Shown in pieces: positions 54,670-63,417 of a stretch of 64,000 nt of DNA. The stretch comes from Catenuloplanes niger (GTDB lineage: Bacteria; Actinomycetota; Actinomycetes; Mycobacteriales; Micromonosporaceae): assembly GCF_031458255.1 (NCBI RefSeq), contig NZ_JAVDYC010000001.1, positions 3,419,001-3,483,000 of the forward strand, written 5' to 3'. The translations under genes and the position numbers were made by a program. The notes beneath the pieces are model-generated. The model saw nothing but the letters and a program-made list of their open reading frames with translations. It was not told the origin of the DNA and did no database searches. The stretch's first letter is position 1. Every line of letters starts with the position of its first letter.

Positions 54670-57051
54670 CTACATCTTCTCGATCGGCGCGTGGCGCAGC
54701 ACCAGCCACACCTTCTGGTCACCGAAGTCGATCTGCGCGCGTGCCCCGGCACCCTGGCCCTCGACCACCAGGACCCGGCCCAGCCCGTACCGCTGGTGGT
54801 TGACCCGGTCGCCGGGCGACACGGACGGCGCCTGGGTGCGCAGGTCACTGGCGGTGGCGAGCTTGCTGGCGTCGATGCCGAGCCCCTGCGCGATCTTCTG
54901 CGCCTTGCTCGTACCCCCGACGAAACTGGAATTGCGCGAAGCGCCGCGGCCGCCGACCCCACCGGCCGAGCCGGACCACGTCGTGTACGACCCCTCGGTG
55001 CGCTCCCACCGGACCAGCTCGGACGGCAGCTCGTCGGTGAACCGCGACGCCGGGTTGTACTGCGGGGCGCCCCAGGCGGACCGGGTGACCGCGCGCGACA
55101 GGTAGAGCCGCTGCCGTGCCCGGGTGATCCCGACGTACGCCAGGCGCCGCTCCTCCTCCAGCTCCTTGGTGTCGGACATGGCCCGCATGTGCGGGAACAC
55201 GCCCTCCTCCATGCCGGTGAGGAACACGACCGGGAACTCCAGGCCCTTCGCCGTGTGCAGCGTCATCAGCGTGACCACGCCCTGGTGGTCGGCGTCCGGC
55301 TCGTCCGGGATCTGGTCCGCGTCCGCGACCAGCGCCACCTGCTCCAGGAACCCGGCGACGGACGACTCCGGCCCGTCCGCGGCCTCGGTGCGCTCCGTGT
55401 ACTCCCGGGCGACGCTGACCAGCTCCTGCAGGTTCTCCACCCGGCCCGCGTCCTGCGGGTCGATGCTCTCCTCCAGACCGGTCAGGTAGCCGGAGCGGGT
55501 GATCAGCGCCTCCAGCACCTCCTCCGGCGGGGCGGTCCGGGCCAGCTCGCGCACGTCGTCGAGCATCGCCACGAACTCGTTGATGCCGTTGACCGCGCGG
55601 GTCGAGATGCCCGGCGCCTCCGCGGCCCGGCGCAACGCGGCGCCGAACGAGATGCGCTCCCGGTTCGCCAGCGCCTCGACGCACGCCTCGGCGCGCTCAC
55701 CGATGCCGCGCTTCGGCGTGTTCAGGATGCGGCGGATGCTGACGGTGTCGTCGTCGTTGACCACGGCACGCAGGTAGGCCAGCGCGTCCCGGACCTCCTT
55801 GCGCTCGTAGAAGCGCACCCCGCCGACCACCTTGTACGGCAGGCCGACGCGGATGAACACCTCCTCGAACACCCGGGACTGCGCGTTCGTCCGGTAGAAG
55901 ACGGCCACGTCACCCGGCTTGGCCAGCCCGTTGTCGCCGAGCCGGTCGATCTCCCGGGCCACCCAGTCCGCCTCGGCGTGCTCGGTGTCCGCCACGTACC
56001 CGACGATCCGCTCGCCCTCGCCCTGGTCGCTCCAGAGCCGCTTCGGCTTGCGGGACGTGTTGCGGTCGATCACCGCGTTCGCCGCGTTCAGGATGGTCTG
56101 GGTGGAGCGGTAGTTCTGCTCCAGCAGGATCGTGCGCGCGTCCGGGTAGTCGCGCTCGAACTCCAGGATGTTCCGGATCGTCGCGCCGCGGAACGCGTAG
56201 ATCGACTGGTCCGCGTCGCCGACCACGCACAGCTCGGCCGGCGGCAGGCCGGCCTCGGGCACACCGTTGCCGACCAGCTCACGGATCAACGTGTACTGCG
56301 CGTGGTTGGTGTCCTGGTACTCGTCGACCAGCACGTGCCGGAACCGGCGCCGGTACGACTCCGCGACCAGCGGATGCGACTGGAACAGGTGCACGGTCGC
56401 CATGATCAGGTCATCGAAGTCCAGCGCGTGCGCCTCCCGCAGACGGCGCTGGTAGAGCTGGTACGCCTCGGCGACGGCCCGCTCGTTCGGCCCGGACGCC
56501 TTCGCCGCGAACTCCTCCGGGTCGGTCAGCTCGTTCTTCAGGTTCGACACCTGGGTGGCCAGACCGCGCGGCGGGTAGCGCTTCGGGTCGAGGTCCAGCT
56601 CGCGCGCGACCAGCGTCATCAGCCGGCGCGAATCGTCCGCGTCGTAGATCGAGAACGTCGACTTCAGCCCGGCATGCTCGTGCTCCGCGCGCAGGATGCG
56701 CACGCACGCAGAGTGGAACGTGGAGACCCACATCATCCGGGCGCGGTTGCCGACCAGCGCGGCGACCCGCTCCTTCATCTCACCGGCGGCCTTGTTCGTG
56801 AACGTGATCGCCATGATCTCGCCGGGATGCACGTCGCGCGCGGCCAGCAGATAGGCGATGCGGTTCGTCAGCACCCGGGTCTTGCCCGACCCGGCACCGG
56901 CCACGATCAGCAGCGGCCCACCGGCGTGCGTCACCGCGTCACGCTGGGGACCGTTGAGCCCGGCGAGCAGCGCCTCCGTGTCGCGGCGAGGCGACGCGGG
57001 GCGGGTCGGCGGCGTGGGCTGGACCGGGGGGACATCAAACAGCGATTGCAT
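54670..57051 (-). CDS. pcrA: UvrD/PcrA-type superfamily 1 DNA helicase
   Basis: 793 residues from ATG 57051 (MQSLFDVPP). PcrA is a 3'-5' helicase in excision repair and replication-fork processing. The motifs in order are LNGPQRDAV (Q motif), Walker A GAGSGKT (52-58), AITFTNKAAGEMKER, VLVDEYQDTNHAQY (motif II), CVVGDADQSIYAFRGA, EQNYRSTQTIL, VTLMTLHTAKGLEFPVVFL and RRLAYVGITRARQRLYL. The C-terminus has the PcrA Tudor-like domain (VNHQRYGLGRVLVVEGQG). It ends 2 nt from the convergent M23 gene. Confidence 0.97.
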   Translation of the reverse strand: MQSLFDVPPVQPTPPTRPASPRRDTEALLAGLNGPQRDAVTHAGGPLLIVAGAGSGKTRVLTNRIAYLLAARDVHPGEIMAITFTNKAAGEMKERVAALVGNRARMMWVSTFHSACVRILRAEHEHAGLKSTFSIYDADDSRRLMTLVARELDLDPKRYPPRGLATQVSNLKNELTDPEEFAAKASGPNERAVAEAYQLYQRRLREAHALDFDDLIMATVHLFQSHPLVAESYRRRFRHVLVDEYQDTNHAQYTLIRELVGNGVPEAGLPPAELCVVGDADQSIYAFRGATIRNILEFERDYPDARTILLEQNYRSTQTILNAANAVIDRNTSRKPKRLWSDQGEGERIVGYVADTEHAEADWVAREIDRLGDNGLAKPGDVAVFYRTNAQSRVFEEVFIRVGLPYKVVGGVRFYERKEVRDALAYLRAVVNDDDTVSIRRILNTPKRGIGERAEACVEALANRERISFGAALRRAAEAPGISTRAVNGINEFVAMLDDVRELARTAPPEEVLEALITRSGYLTGLEESIDPQDAGRVENLQELVSVAREYTERTEAADGPESSVAGFLEQVALVADADQIPDEPDADHQGVVTLMTLHTAKGLEFPVVFLTGMEEGVFPHMRAMSDTKELEEERRLAYVGITRARQRLYLSRAVTRSAWGAPQYNPASRFTDELPSELVRWERTEGSYTTWSGSAGGVGGRGASRNSSFVGGTSKAQKIAQGLGIDASKLATASDLRTQAPSVSPGDRVNHQRYGLGRVLVVEGQGAGARAQIDFGDQKVWLVLRHAPIEKM

Positions 57052-57136
57052 CGCGGGCAAGTCTAGGCCCCCCGTACGACAGGCAACCTCGCCGATGCCA
57101 AGACGACACCCGAGCACTCTGGCGGGGGACCCACGG

Positions 57137-58993
57137 ATGGATAAGCATGCGTGCATGGATCGATCTCGCAAGCGCCTCTGGCCGGTGCTGCGGGCGCTGG
57201 CAACGCCGGCCGCCGCGCTGGCCATAGCCATAGCTCTCGTGCCCGGCAGCGTCTCCGCCCCGCCGTCAGCCGACACCCTCACCCCGGTCAACGTGTCGTT
57301 CCAGCACGGCGACCGGACCGTCAAGGGCAACTTCCTCAGCTACAACGACTTCCACGGCGCCATCGACCCGCCGACCGGCAGCGGCGGCCTGGTCACCGGC
57401 GTGCCGGCCGGCGGCGTCGAATACCTCGCCACCTGGCTTAAGAAGCTGCGCGCCGAGGCCCGGGCGGAGGGTCGCGGCCGCAGCATCACGGTCGGCGCGG
57501 GCGACCTGATCGGCGCGTCACCGCTGGTCAGTGCCGCGTTCCACGACGAGCCGACGATCGAGCTGATGGACCAGGTCGGGCTGGAGATCAGCTCGGTCGG
57601 CAACCACGAGTTCGACGAGGGCGTCAGCGAGCTGATCCGCCTCAACCGCGGCGGCTGCCACCCGGTCGACGGCTGCCAGGACGGCGACGGGTTCGCCGGC
57701 GCACGCTTCACCTACCTCGCCGCGAACACCGTCTACAAGCGGTCCGGCCTGCCGATCCTGCCGCCGGTCGAGGTGCGGCTGGTCGACGGCGTCCCGGTCG
57801 GCTTCGTCGGCATGACGCTGGAGGCCACGCCCAGCATCGTCAACCCGGCCGGCATCGCGGACGTGACGTTCCTCGACGAGATCGAGACCGCGAACAAGTG
57901 GGGTGGCCTGCTCCGCGCGTTCGGCGTCAAGTCCCTGGTCCTGCTGCTGCACGAGGGCGGCCAGCAGAACTCGCCGCCGGCCACGCCCGGCCTGTCCGAC
58001 TGCGCGAACTTCTCCGGCCCGGTCGTCGGCATCGTCAACGGCCTGCGCCCCGAGTTCGGCCTGGTCGTCTCCGGCCACACGCACCGCTACTACACCTGCG
58101 CGCTGCCGAACCCGCACGGCACGCAGACCGTCGTGACCAGCGCCGGCAGCAACGGCACGCTGATCACCGACATCGACTACGCGCTGGACAAGCGCACCGG
58201 GGCGTTCGCCGAGATCACCGCACGCAACGTCATCGTGGAGAACGGCGTACGCAACCCGGACGGCACCTGGCAGACCGACCCGGCCGGCGCGCCGGTCCGC
58301 AACCCGGCGCTCCGTGACCCGGCCGCGAAGCAGATCGCGGACAAGTACCGCACCGCGGTCGCGCCGATCGCGAACCGGATCGTCGGCTCGATCACCGCGA
58401 CCATCAGCCGGGACCCGGGCGCCAACCAGGAGAGCCCGCTCGGCGACGTGATCGCGGACGCGCAGCTGGCGTACACGCGGGACGACGGCGCGCAGATCGC
58501 GCTGATGAACCCGGGCGGCATCCGCGCGTCCCTGCCGTACGACGCGCAGTCCGGCGGTGAGGCACCCGGGCAGATCACCTACGGCGAGACGTTCACGGTG
58601 CAGCCGTTCAACAACCTGGTGGTCACCCAGACGTTCACCGGCGCGCAGCTCAAGGACGTGCTCGAGCAGCAGTTCGCCGGCTTCGCCGGGCAGACCACCC
58701 AGCGCGTGCTGCAGGTCTCGGCCGGCTTCACGTACAGCTTCGACAGCACCGCCGCGGCCGGCAGCCGGGTCAGCAACCTCGCGCTCAACGGCACCCCGAT
58801 CGACCCGGCCGCGACGTACCGGGTGACGACCAACGACTTCCTGGCCAACGGCGGCGACGGCTTCACCAACCTGACACTCGGCGCCGACCGCACCACCGCA
58901 CCCGGCTTCGACATCGACGCACTGGTCGCCTACCTGGAGGCGAACAGCCCGGTCGCACCGGGCCCGGCCGACCGCATCACCCGCATCGCCTGA
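57137..58993 (+). CDS. Secreted 5'-nucleotidase/metallophosphatase
   Basis: 618 residues from ATG 57137 (GGGGGA upstream; an ATG at 57155 is possible). A signal peptide spans about 14-42. The N-terminal metallophosphatase domain has LSYNDFHGAI, VGAGDLIGASPLVSA, SVGNHEFDEG, LLLHEGG and VSGHTHRYY. The C-terminal 5'-nucleotidase domain has ALMNPGGIRASL and GETFTVQPFNNLVV. It hydrolyses extracellular nucleotides to nucleosides plus phosphate. No sortase or lipid anchor is seen, so it is probably released. It is divergent from pcrA. Confidence 0.94.
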   Translation: MDKHACMDRSRKRLWPVLRALATPAAALAIAIALVPGSVSAPPSADTLTPVNVSFQHGDRTVKGNFLSYNDFHGAIDPPTGSGGLVTGVPAGGVEYLATWLKKLRAEARAEGRGRSITVGAGDLIGASPLVSAAFHDEPTIELMDQVGLEISSVGNHEFDEGVSELIRLNRGGCHPVDGCQDGDGFAGARFTYLAANTVYKRSGLPILPPVEVRLVDGVPVGFVGMTLEATPSIVNPAGIADVTFLDEIETANKWGGLLRAFGVKSLVLLLHEGGQQNSPPATPGLSDCANFSGPVVGIVNGLRPEFGLVVSGHTHRYYTCALPNPHGTQTVVTSAGSNGTLITDIDYALDKRTGAFAEITARNVIVENGVRNPDGTWQTDPAGAPVRNPALRDPAAKQIADKYRTAVAPIANRIVGSITATISRDPGANQESPLGDVIADAQLAYTRDDGAQIALMNPGGIRASLPYDAQSGGEAPGQITYGETFTVQPFNNLVVTQTFTGAQLKDVLEQQFAGFAGQTTQRVLQVSAGFTYSFDSTAAAGSRVSNLALNGTPIDPAATYRVTTNDFLANGGDGFTNLTLGADRTTAPGFDIDALVAYLEANSPVAPGPADRITRIA

Positions 58994-59013
58994 CGGAAAT
59001 CGTCCGCCGACCG

Positions 59014-59060
59014 CCGGATGTGTCCGATAAGTGGGCAAACGCTTGCGCGGACACATCCGG
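59014..59060 (+). terminator. Nested hairpin after the 5'-nucleotidase gene
   Basis: Arms at 59014-59026 and 59048-59060 form a perfect 13-bp stem. The 21-nt loop itself contains a GCAA/TTGC mini-stem. It lies 20 nt past the stop. Confidence 0.7.
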
Positions 59061-59161
59061 CCTGGGCATACTCGACGACGTGTTCCCGCAGGCGCGATTT
59101 TATGGCTACGGCTCCGGAGTCCCGGCAGCCGTGGGTCGCGCCTGAACGACAGACCTACGAC

Positions 59162-59193
59162 AAAGCCCCGGGCTCGGCAGCCCGGGGCTTTTT
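59162..59193 (+). terminator. Intrinsic terminator with T-run ahead of chorismate mutase
   Basis: Arms at 59162-59174 and 59179-59191 form a perfect 13-bp stem with a CGGC loop, then T residues. It lies about 40 nt before the chorismate mutase start and about 100 nt after the previous terminator, so a short transcript could end here. Confidence 0.85.
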
Positions 59194-59232
59194 CGCGTCC
59201 CGGAACCGACCCAGCGTGATCAGGAGATGAGA

Positions 59233-59547
59233 ATGGCCACGGTAGTGGAACAGCCGCAGGACGCCGGCCGGCCCAGCCAGGACACCGGCACGGCCGAGGC
59301 GACCGCGTCGGCGGCGATCCTTGAGATCCGCTCCCGGATCAACGAGATCGACGATGCGATCATCGCGCTCTGGAAGGAGCGATCGTCGCTCTCTCAGCAG
59401 GTCGGCAAGACGCGTGTCGCGTCGGGTGGGACGCGTCTCGTGTTGAGTCGGGAGCGGGAGATTATGGAGAAGTTCCGCGAGGCGTTGGGGGCGGATGGGG
59501 CGCAGGTTGCTCTTCTTCTGCTGCGTGCGGGGCGGGGGCCTCTTTAG
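59233..59547 (+). CDS. Chorismate mutase (AroQ type)
   Basis: 104 residues from ATG 59233 (AGGAG at 59222-59226; an ATG at 59227 would overlap it). It converts chorismate to prephenate for Phe/Tyr synthesis. The AroQ helix contains ILEIRSRINEIDDAIIALWKER followed by SLSQQVGKTRVASGGTRLVLSREREIMEKF, ending RAGRGPL as in other actinobacterial stand-alone mutases. Codon use changes from about 59405 onward to many T- or G-ending codons (GTTGCTCTTCTTCTG), unlike the first half. Confidence 0.92.
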   Translation: MATVVEQPQDAGRPSQDTGTAEATASAAILEIRSRINEIDDAIIALWKERSSLSQQVGKTRVASGGTRLVLSREREIMEKFREALGADGAQVALLLLRAGRGPL

Positions 59548-59553
59548 TTTTTC

Positions 59554-59822
59554 TTGCGGTTTCGTCGGAGGGGGGTGTGGGGGCGATCGCGCGCACGACG
59601 GGCGGTCAGGCTTGATCCCGTCGTGCGCGCGATCGCCCCCACACCCCAGTGGTCGCTTTTGGGTTATACGGCGGCGGCCTTTTAAGCGGGGTCTTGGAGT
59701 AACCACCACCTGACACCGACCCGGGCACCACCCTCACACATCGTGGGTGCTCGTAAGCACCGTTATTGACCCCGAGGTCTCCGGTGCCGGCCGCGAGGCG
59801 GTCAATTTTCAGGGTGCCTGGC
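59554..59822 (+). repeat. Inverted non-coding element, left copy
   Basis: Begins TTGCGGTTTCGTCGG and ends near AGGGTGCCTGGC. It contains a perfect 31-bp palindrome (59572-59602 with 59617-59647, 14-nt loop) and a second hairpin GGTGCT-CGTA-AGCACC (59746-59761). The reverse complement of 60046-60315 aligns along its whole length with few gaps. Confidence 0.85.
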
Positions 59823-60045
59823 TGAGCATCAGCCCCCATGGGCACCTTCCGCTTCTTTCACCCTCCCGCCCCACACCGCCGCTCCGCGCCTCCCAAGCAC
59901 CCGTAGTCGTCACACCCACCCGACAGCCCATAGGGAAGGGCCGGCGGGTGAGCACGCTGAGGGCCGGGGGCGGGGCGGAGGCGCGAAGCGCCGGGGAACG
60001 GGGGACGTGACGGGCCGGGACAGCGGCACGGGGGGTAAAGGCCGA

Positions 60046-60315
60046 CCAGGCACCCTGAAAAACGACCACGGCGCGACCGGCACCGGAGACCTCGGGGCCA
60101 ATAACGGCGCTTACAAGCACCCACGAAGTGTGACGGTGGGGGCCCGGGTCGGTGTGGGGTGGGCGGCAACACCAAGACCCCGCCTAAAATGCCGCAGCCG
60201 AACAACCCAAAGCGACCACATGGGGTGTGGGGGCGATCGGCCGCACGACGGGATCAAGCCTGACCGCCCGTCGTGCGGCCGATCGCCCCCACACCCCCAC
60301 CCGACGAAACCGCAA
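60046..60315 (-). repeat. Inverted non-coding element, right copy
   Basis: On the minus strand it begins TTGCGGTTTCGTCGG. It contains a perfect 31-bp palindrome (60222-60252 with 60267-60297), whose 14-nt loop is identical to that of the left copy. The stem differs by two compensated pairs (CGC versus GCC at the centre). A second hairpin with one G-T pair is conserved. Confidence 0.85.
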
Positions 60316-60387
60316 CCAACAGAAATCACACAAAACGAAAGCAGGGCCCAGCAAAAACCACCGGACCCCACCTTCGGTGACAAACGA

Positions 60388-61401
60388 TCAGTCCACCGCG
60401 TGCACCACGTCACGAACCTCAGCGAAGTGGCAAGCGCTCGGATGAGCCGACTTAGCACGCAACGTCAGCATCGGATCCTCGTCGGCGCACTTCTGCTGTG
60501 CCTTCCAGCAGCGCGTCCGGAACCGGCAGCCCGAGGGCGGGTTGGCCGGGGAGGGGACGTCGCCCTCGAGGACGATCTGGTCGCGGTGGCCGCGCAGGGT
60601 GGGGTCGGGGACCGGCACCGCCGAGAGCAGGGCCTGGGTGTACGGGTGCGTGGGCTGCTCGTAGATCTCCAGGTCGCGACCGGTCTCGACGATCCGGCCG
60701 AGGTACATGACCGAGACGCGGTCCGCGATGTGCCGGACCACGGACAGGTCGTGCGCGATGAAGATGTAGGACAGGCCCAGTTCGTCCTGGAGCTGTTCCA
60801 GCAGGTTGATGACCTGGGCCTGGATGGAGACGTCCAGGGCTGAGACCGGCTCGTCGCAGACGATGATCTCGGGGCGGAGTGCCAGGGCGCGGGCGATGCC
60901 GATGCGCTGGCGTTGTCCGCCGGAGAACTGGTGCGGGTAGCGGTTGATGTGGTCCGGGTTCAGGCCGACGATGTCGAGCAGGTCCCGGACGCGGCGCTTC
61001 CGGTCGCTCTTCGGCGCCACGTCGGTGTGGATCTCGAAGGGCTCGCCGATGATGTCGCCGACCGTCATGCGCGGGTTCAGCGACGTGTACGGGTCCTGCA
61101 GCACCATCTGGATGTTGCGGCGGGCCCGGCGCAGTTCACCGCCCCGGAGCTTGGTCATGTCCTGACCGCGCACGTTGATCGCACCGGACGTCGGCGTCTC
61201 CAGTCCGACGAGCAGGCGGGCCAGCGTGGACTTGCCGCAGCCGGACTCGCCCACGATGCCGAGCGTCTCGCCGCGCTTGAGTTCCAGGTCGACCCCGTCG
61301 ACCGCCTGTACGGCGCCGACCTTCGACTGGAAGACGATGCCCTGGGTGATGGGGAAGTGCTTCTTCAGATCTTTCGTCTGCAGCACGATGTCGTCACTCA
61401 A
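60388..61401 (-). CDS. Oligopeptide ABC transporter ATPase, OppF type (opp2)
   Basis: 337 residues from TTG 61401, supported by a perfect AAGGAGGTGA Shine-Dalgarno at 61409-61418 and an 8-nt overlap with oppD2. The start [26 protein letters not shown], Walker [30 protein letters not shown] and the Cys-rich tail match OppF1 closely. It is the promoter-distal gene of opp2. Confidence 0.94.
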   Translation of the reverse strand: MSDDIVLQTKDLKKHFPITQGIVFQSKVGAVQAVDGVDLELKRGETLGIVGESGCGKSTLARLLVGLETPTSGAINVRGQDMTKLRGGELRRARRNIQMVLQDPYTSLNPRMTVGDIIGEPFEIHTDVAPKSDRKRRVRDLLDIVGLNPDHINRYPHQFSGGQRQRIGIARALALRPEIIVCDEPVSALDVSIQAQVINLLEQLQDELGLSYIFIAHDLSVVRHIADRVSVMYLGRIVETGRDLEIYEQPTHPYTQALLSAVPVPDPTLRGHRDQIVLEGDVPSPANPPSGCRFRTRCWKAQQKCADEDPMLTLRAKSAHPSACHFAEVRDVVHAVD

Positions 61402-62437
61402 CGCCGGTCACCTCCTTCCAGAAGTGGCACCGGGCGGTGCGGTTGTGGGTGACCTGGTACGCGGGCGGCGCCGGGTCCTGACGGCAGACGTCGCGGGCGA
61501 ACCGGCACCGGGCGGCGAACGGGCAACCCGGCGGGATGTTCGTCAGCGTCGGCGGAAGGCCCTTGATCACGCTGAGCTGTTGGCCCTTGAGGTCGACCCG
61601 GGGGATCGACTCGAGCAGCGCCTTCGTGTACGGGTGGGCCGGCCGGGCGTAGATGTCGTAGACCGGCGCCTCCTCCACCACGCGGCCGGCGTACATGACC
61701 GAGATCCGGTCCGCCACGTCCGCGACCACGCCCATGTCGTGCGTGATCAGGATGAGGCCCATGTTCCGCTCGCGCTGCACCTCGGCGAGCAGGTTCATGA
61801 TCTGCGCCTGCACGGTCACGTCGAGCGCCGTGGTGGGCTCGTCCGCGATCAGCACCTCCGGGTCGAGCGCCAGCGCCATGGCGATCATGACGCGCTGCCG
61901 CATGCCGCCGGAGAACTGGTGCGGGTACTCGCCGACGCGCTGCCGGGCGGCCGGGATCTTCACCTGGTCGAGCAGCTCGATCGCGCGCTTCTTCGCGTCC
62001 GCGCGGGACATGCCGCGGTGCTTGCGGAAGAGTTCGCCGAGCTGGAAGCCGACCGTGAAGACCGGGTTCAGTGCGGAGAGCGCGTCCTGGAAGATCATCG
62101 CGATCCGGTTGGCCCGGACCTGGCGGCGCTGCTCCTCCTTGAGCTTGAGCAGGTCGACGCCGCGGTAGCGCACCTCGCCGCCGGTGATGAAACCGGGCGG
62201 CGTGTCCAGGATGCCCATGATCGCCTGCGCGGTCACGGACTTGCCGCAGCCGGACTCGCCGAGGATCGCGAGCGTCTCGCCCTCGGCGAGCCGGAAGTTC
62301 GCGCCGTTGACGGCCTTGGCCACACCGGTCGCGGTGCGGAACTCGACCTTGAGGTCCTCCACGGCGAGCAGCGGTGCCGCCGCGTCGATCGGGAGGGTTT
62401 CCGTGTTCACCTTGATGTCGGTCATTGTCGTGCTCAC
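61394..62437 (-). CDS. Oligopeptide ABC transporter ATPase, OppD type (opp2)
   Basis: 347 residues from GTG 62437 (4-nt overlap with oppC2). Walker [38 protein letters not shown] and the C-terminal cysteines (PGCPFAARCRFARDVC ... ARCHF) are present. It resembles OppD1 but is clearly more diverged than the permeases are. Confidence 0.94.
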   Translation of the reverse strand: MSTTMTDIKVNTETLPIDAAAPLLAVEDLKVEFRTATGVAKAVNGANFRLAEGETLAILGESGCGKSVTAQAIMGILDTPPGFITGGEVRYRGVDLLKLKEEQRRQVRANRIAMIFQDALSALNPVFTVGFQLGELFRKHRGMSRADAKKRAIELLDQVKIPAARQRVGEYPHQFSGGMRQRVMIAMALALDPEVLIADEPTTALDVTVQAQIMNLLAEVQRERNMGLILITHDMGVVADVADRISVMYAGRVVEEAPVYDIYARPAHPYTKALLESIPRVDLKGQQLSVIKGLPPTLTNIPPGCPFAARCRFARDVCRQDPAPPAYQVTHNRTARCHFWKEVTGVE

Positions 62438-63369
62438 CGCAGCTTCGGGTCGAAGGCGTCGCGGATGGCGTCGCCGAGCATGATGAACGCCAGCACGGTC
62501 ATCGCCAGGAACATCGACGGCGCGACCAGCGGCGGAGCGGACTCACGAACGTGCTTCGACGCCGTGGAGATGTCGATACCCCAGCTGATCGCGTTGCCCT
62601 TCAACCCGATACCCAGGAACGACAGCGTGGCCTCGGTCGCGATGAACTGTCCCAGCGCGATCGTCAACACCACGATGAACGGCGCAATCGCGTTCGGCAG
62701 GATGTGCCGGAACATGATCCGGAAATTCCCCGCACCGAGCATGCGCGCCGCGGCCACGTAGTCCTGGTTCTTCGCCGAGATCACCGATGAGCGCATCACG
62801 CGCGCGGCCGTGGTCCAGCCCAGGATGCCGAGCACGATCACGACCGCCATCAGGCCGGACGAGCCGCCGGTGTCGGTCGACGCCAGGCGCTTGCCGAGCA
62901 CGATCGCGGCGAGCAGCAGCGGGATGCCGAGCACGATGTCGGTGATCCGGGACAGGATCGCGTCCAGCCAGCCGCCGAAGAAGCCGGAGGACAGGCCGAA
63001 GATCAGGCCGACCGTCGAGGCCAGCGCGGTGGAGAGCACGCCGACCCAGATCGAGGCGCGGGCGCCGTAGACCGTCCGGGCGTAGATGTCACAGCCCTGG
63101 AAGTCGTAGCCGAACAGCGCCCAGCCACTACCCGGCGCGTGCTGCCGGGACAGCGCGCAGTCGGCCGGGTCGTTCGGCGTGAACAGCGACGGCACGATGG
63201 CCATCAGGATCACGATCAGCGCGATCGCGGACGCGAACCAGAAGATCCAGTTGTGCCGGAGGTCCCGCCAGGCGTCCTGGCCCAGGCTGCGGGCCTTCTC
63301 CTCACCGGTGCCCTTGACGGGGGTACCGCTCGGCGTCTCCGCCGCGGCGATCGATTGCAGGTCACTCAT
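62434..63369 (-). CDS. ABC transporter permease, OppC type (opp2)
   Basis: 311 residues from ATG 63369. It matches OppC1 almost residue for residue after the first 30 positions (RSLGQDAWRDLRHNWIFWF onward). The N-terminus is eight residues longer. Six transmembrane helices and the DYVAAARMLGAGNFR permease loop are present. Its last 129 nt equal those of oppC1. Confidence 0.93.
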   Translation of the reverse strand: MSDLQSIAAAETPSGTPVKGTGEEKARSLGQDAWRDLRHNWIFWFASAIALIVILMAIVPSLFTPNDPADCALSRQHAPGSGWALFGYDFQGCDIYARTVYGARASIWVGVLSTALASTVGLIFGLSSGFFGGWLDAILSRITDIVLGIPLLLAAIVLGKRLASTDTGGSSGLMAVVIVLGILGWTTAARVMRSSVISAKNQDYVAAARMLGAGNFRIMFRHILPNAIAPFIVVLTIALGQFIATEATLSFLGIGLKGNAISWGIDISTASKHVRESAPPLVAPSMFLAMTVLAFIMLGDAIRDAFDPKLR

Positions 63370-63417
63370 GACACTTCGCCTCGCTCCGGTCCGCCCCGTC
63401 CGTTTCCTGCCGTGTGC

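Larger units (their letters stand above)
59548..60387. other. 840-bp gene-free block containing a large inverted repeat
   Basis: No supported gene on either strand; open frames here are disrupted in the companion copy. The block is built of two inverted copies of a roughly 270-bp non-coding element around a GC-rich centre (about 59823-60045). It lies between chorismate mutase and opp2. Confidence 0.75.

Noticed and set aside
59102-59230. Small ORF of 42 codons between two terminators ahead of chorismate mutase
   Set aside because: No Shine-Dalgarno and it crosses a strong terminator hairpin; kept only as a possible leader in the findings.
59548-60387. Insertion sequence or transposase remnant
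   Set aside because: No transposase-like reading frame or DDE/HUH motif is visible in either copy, and no target-site duplication could be identified by eye.
60007-60843. Open frame starting in the inverted non-coding block
   Set aside because: It runs antisense through oppF2, and the portion in the inverted element is not maintained as a frame in the companion copy.
61175-62761. Plus-strand 528-codon open frame across opp2
   Set aside because: It is antisense to oppF2, oppD2 and oppC2, which have complete ABC motifs, overlapping starts and a perfect Shine-Dalgarno.
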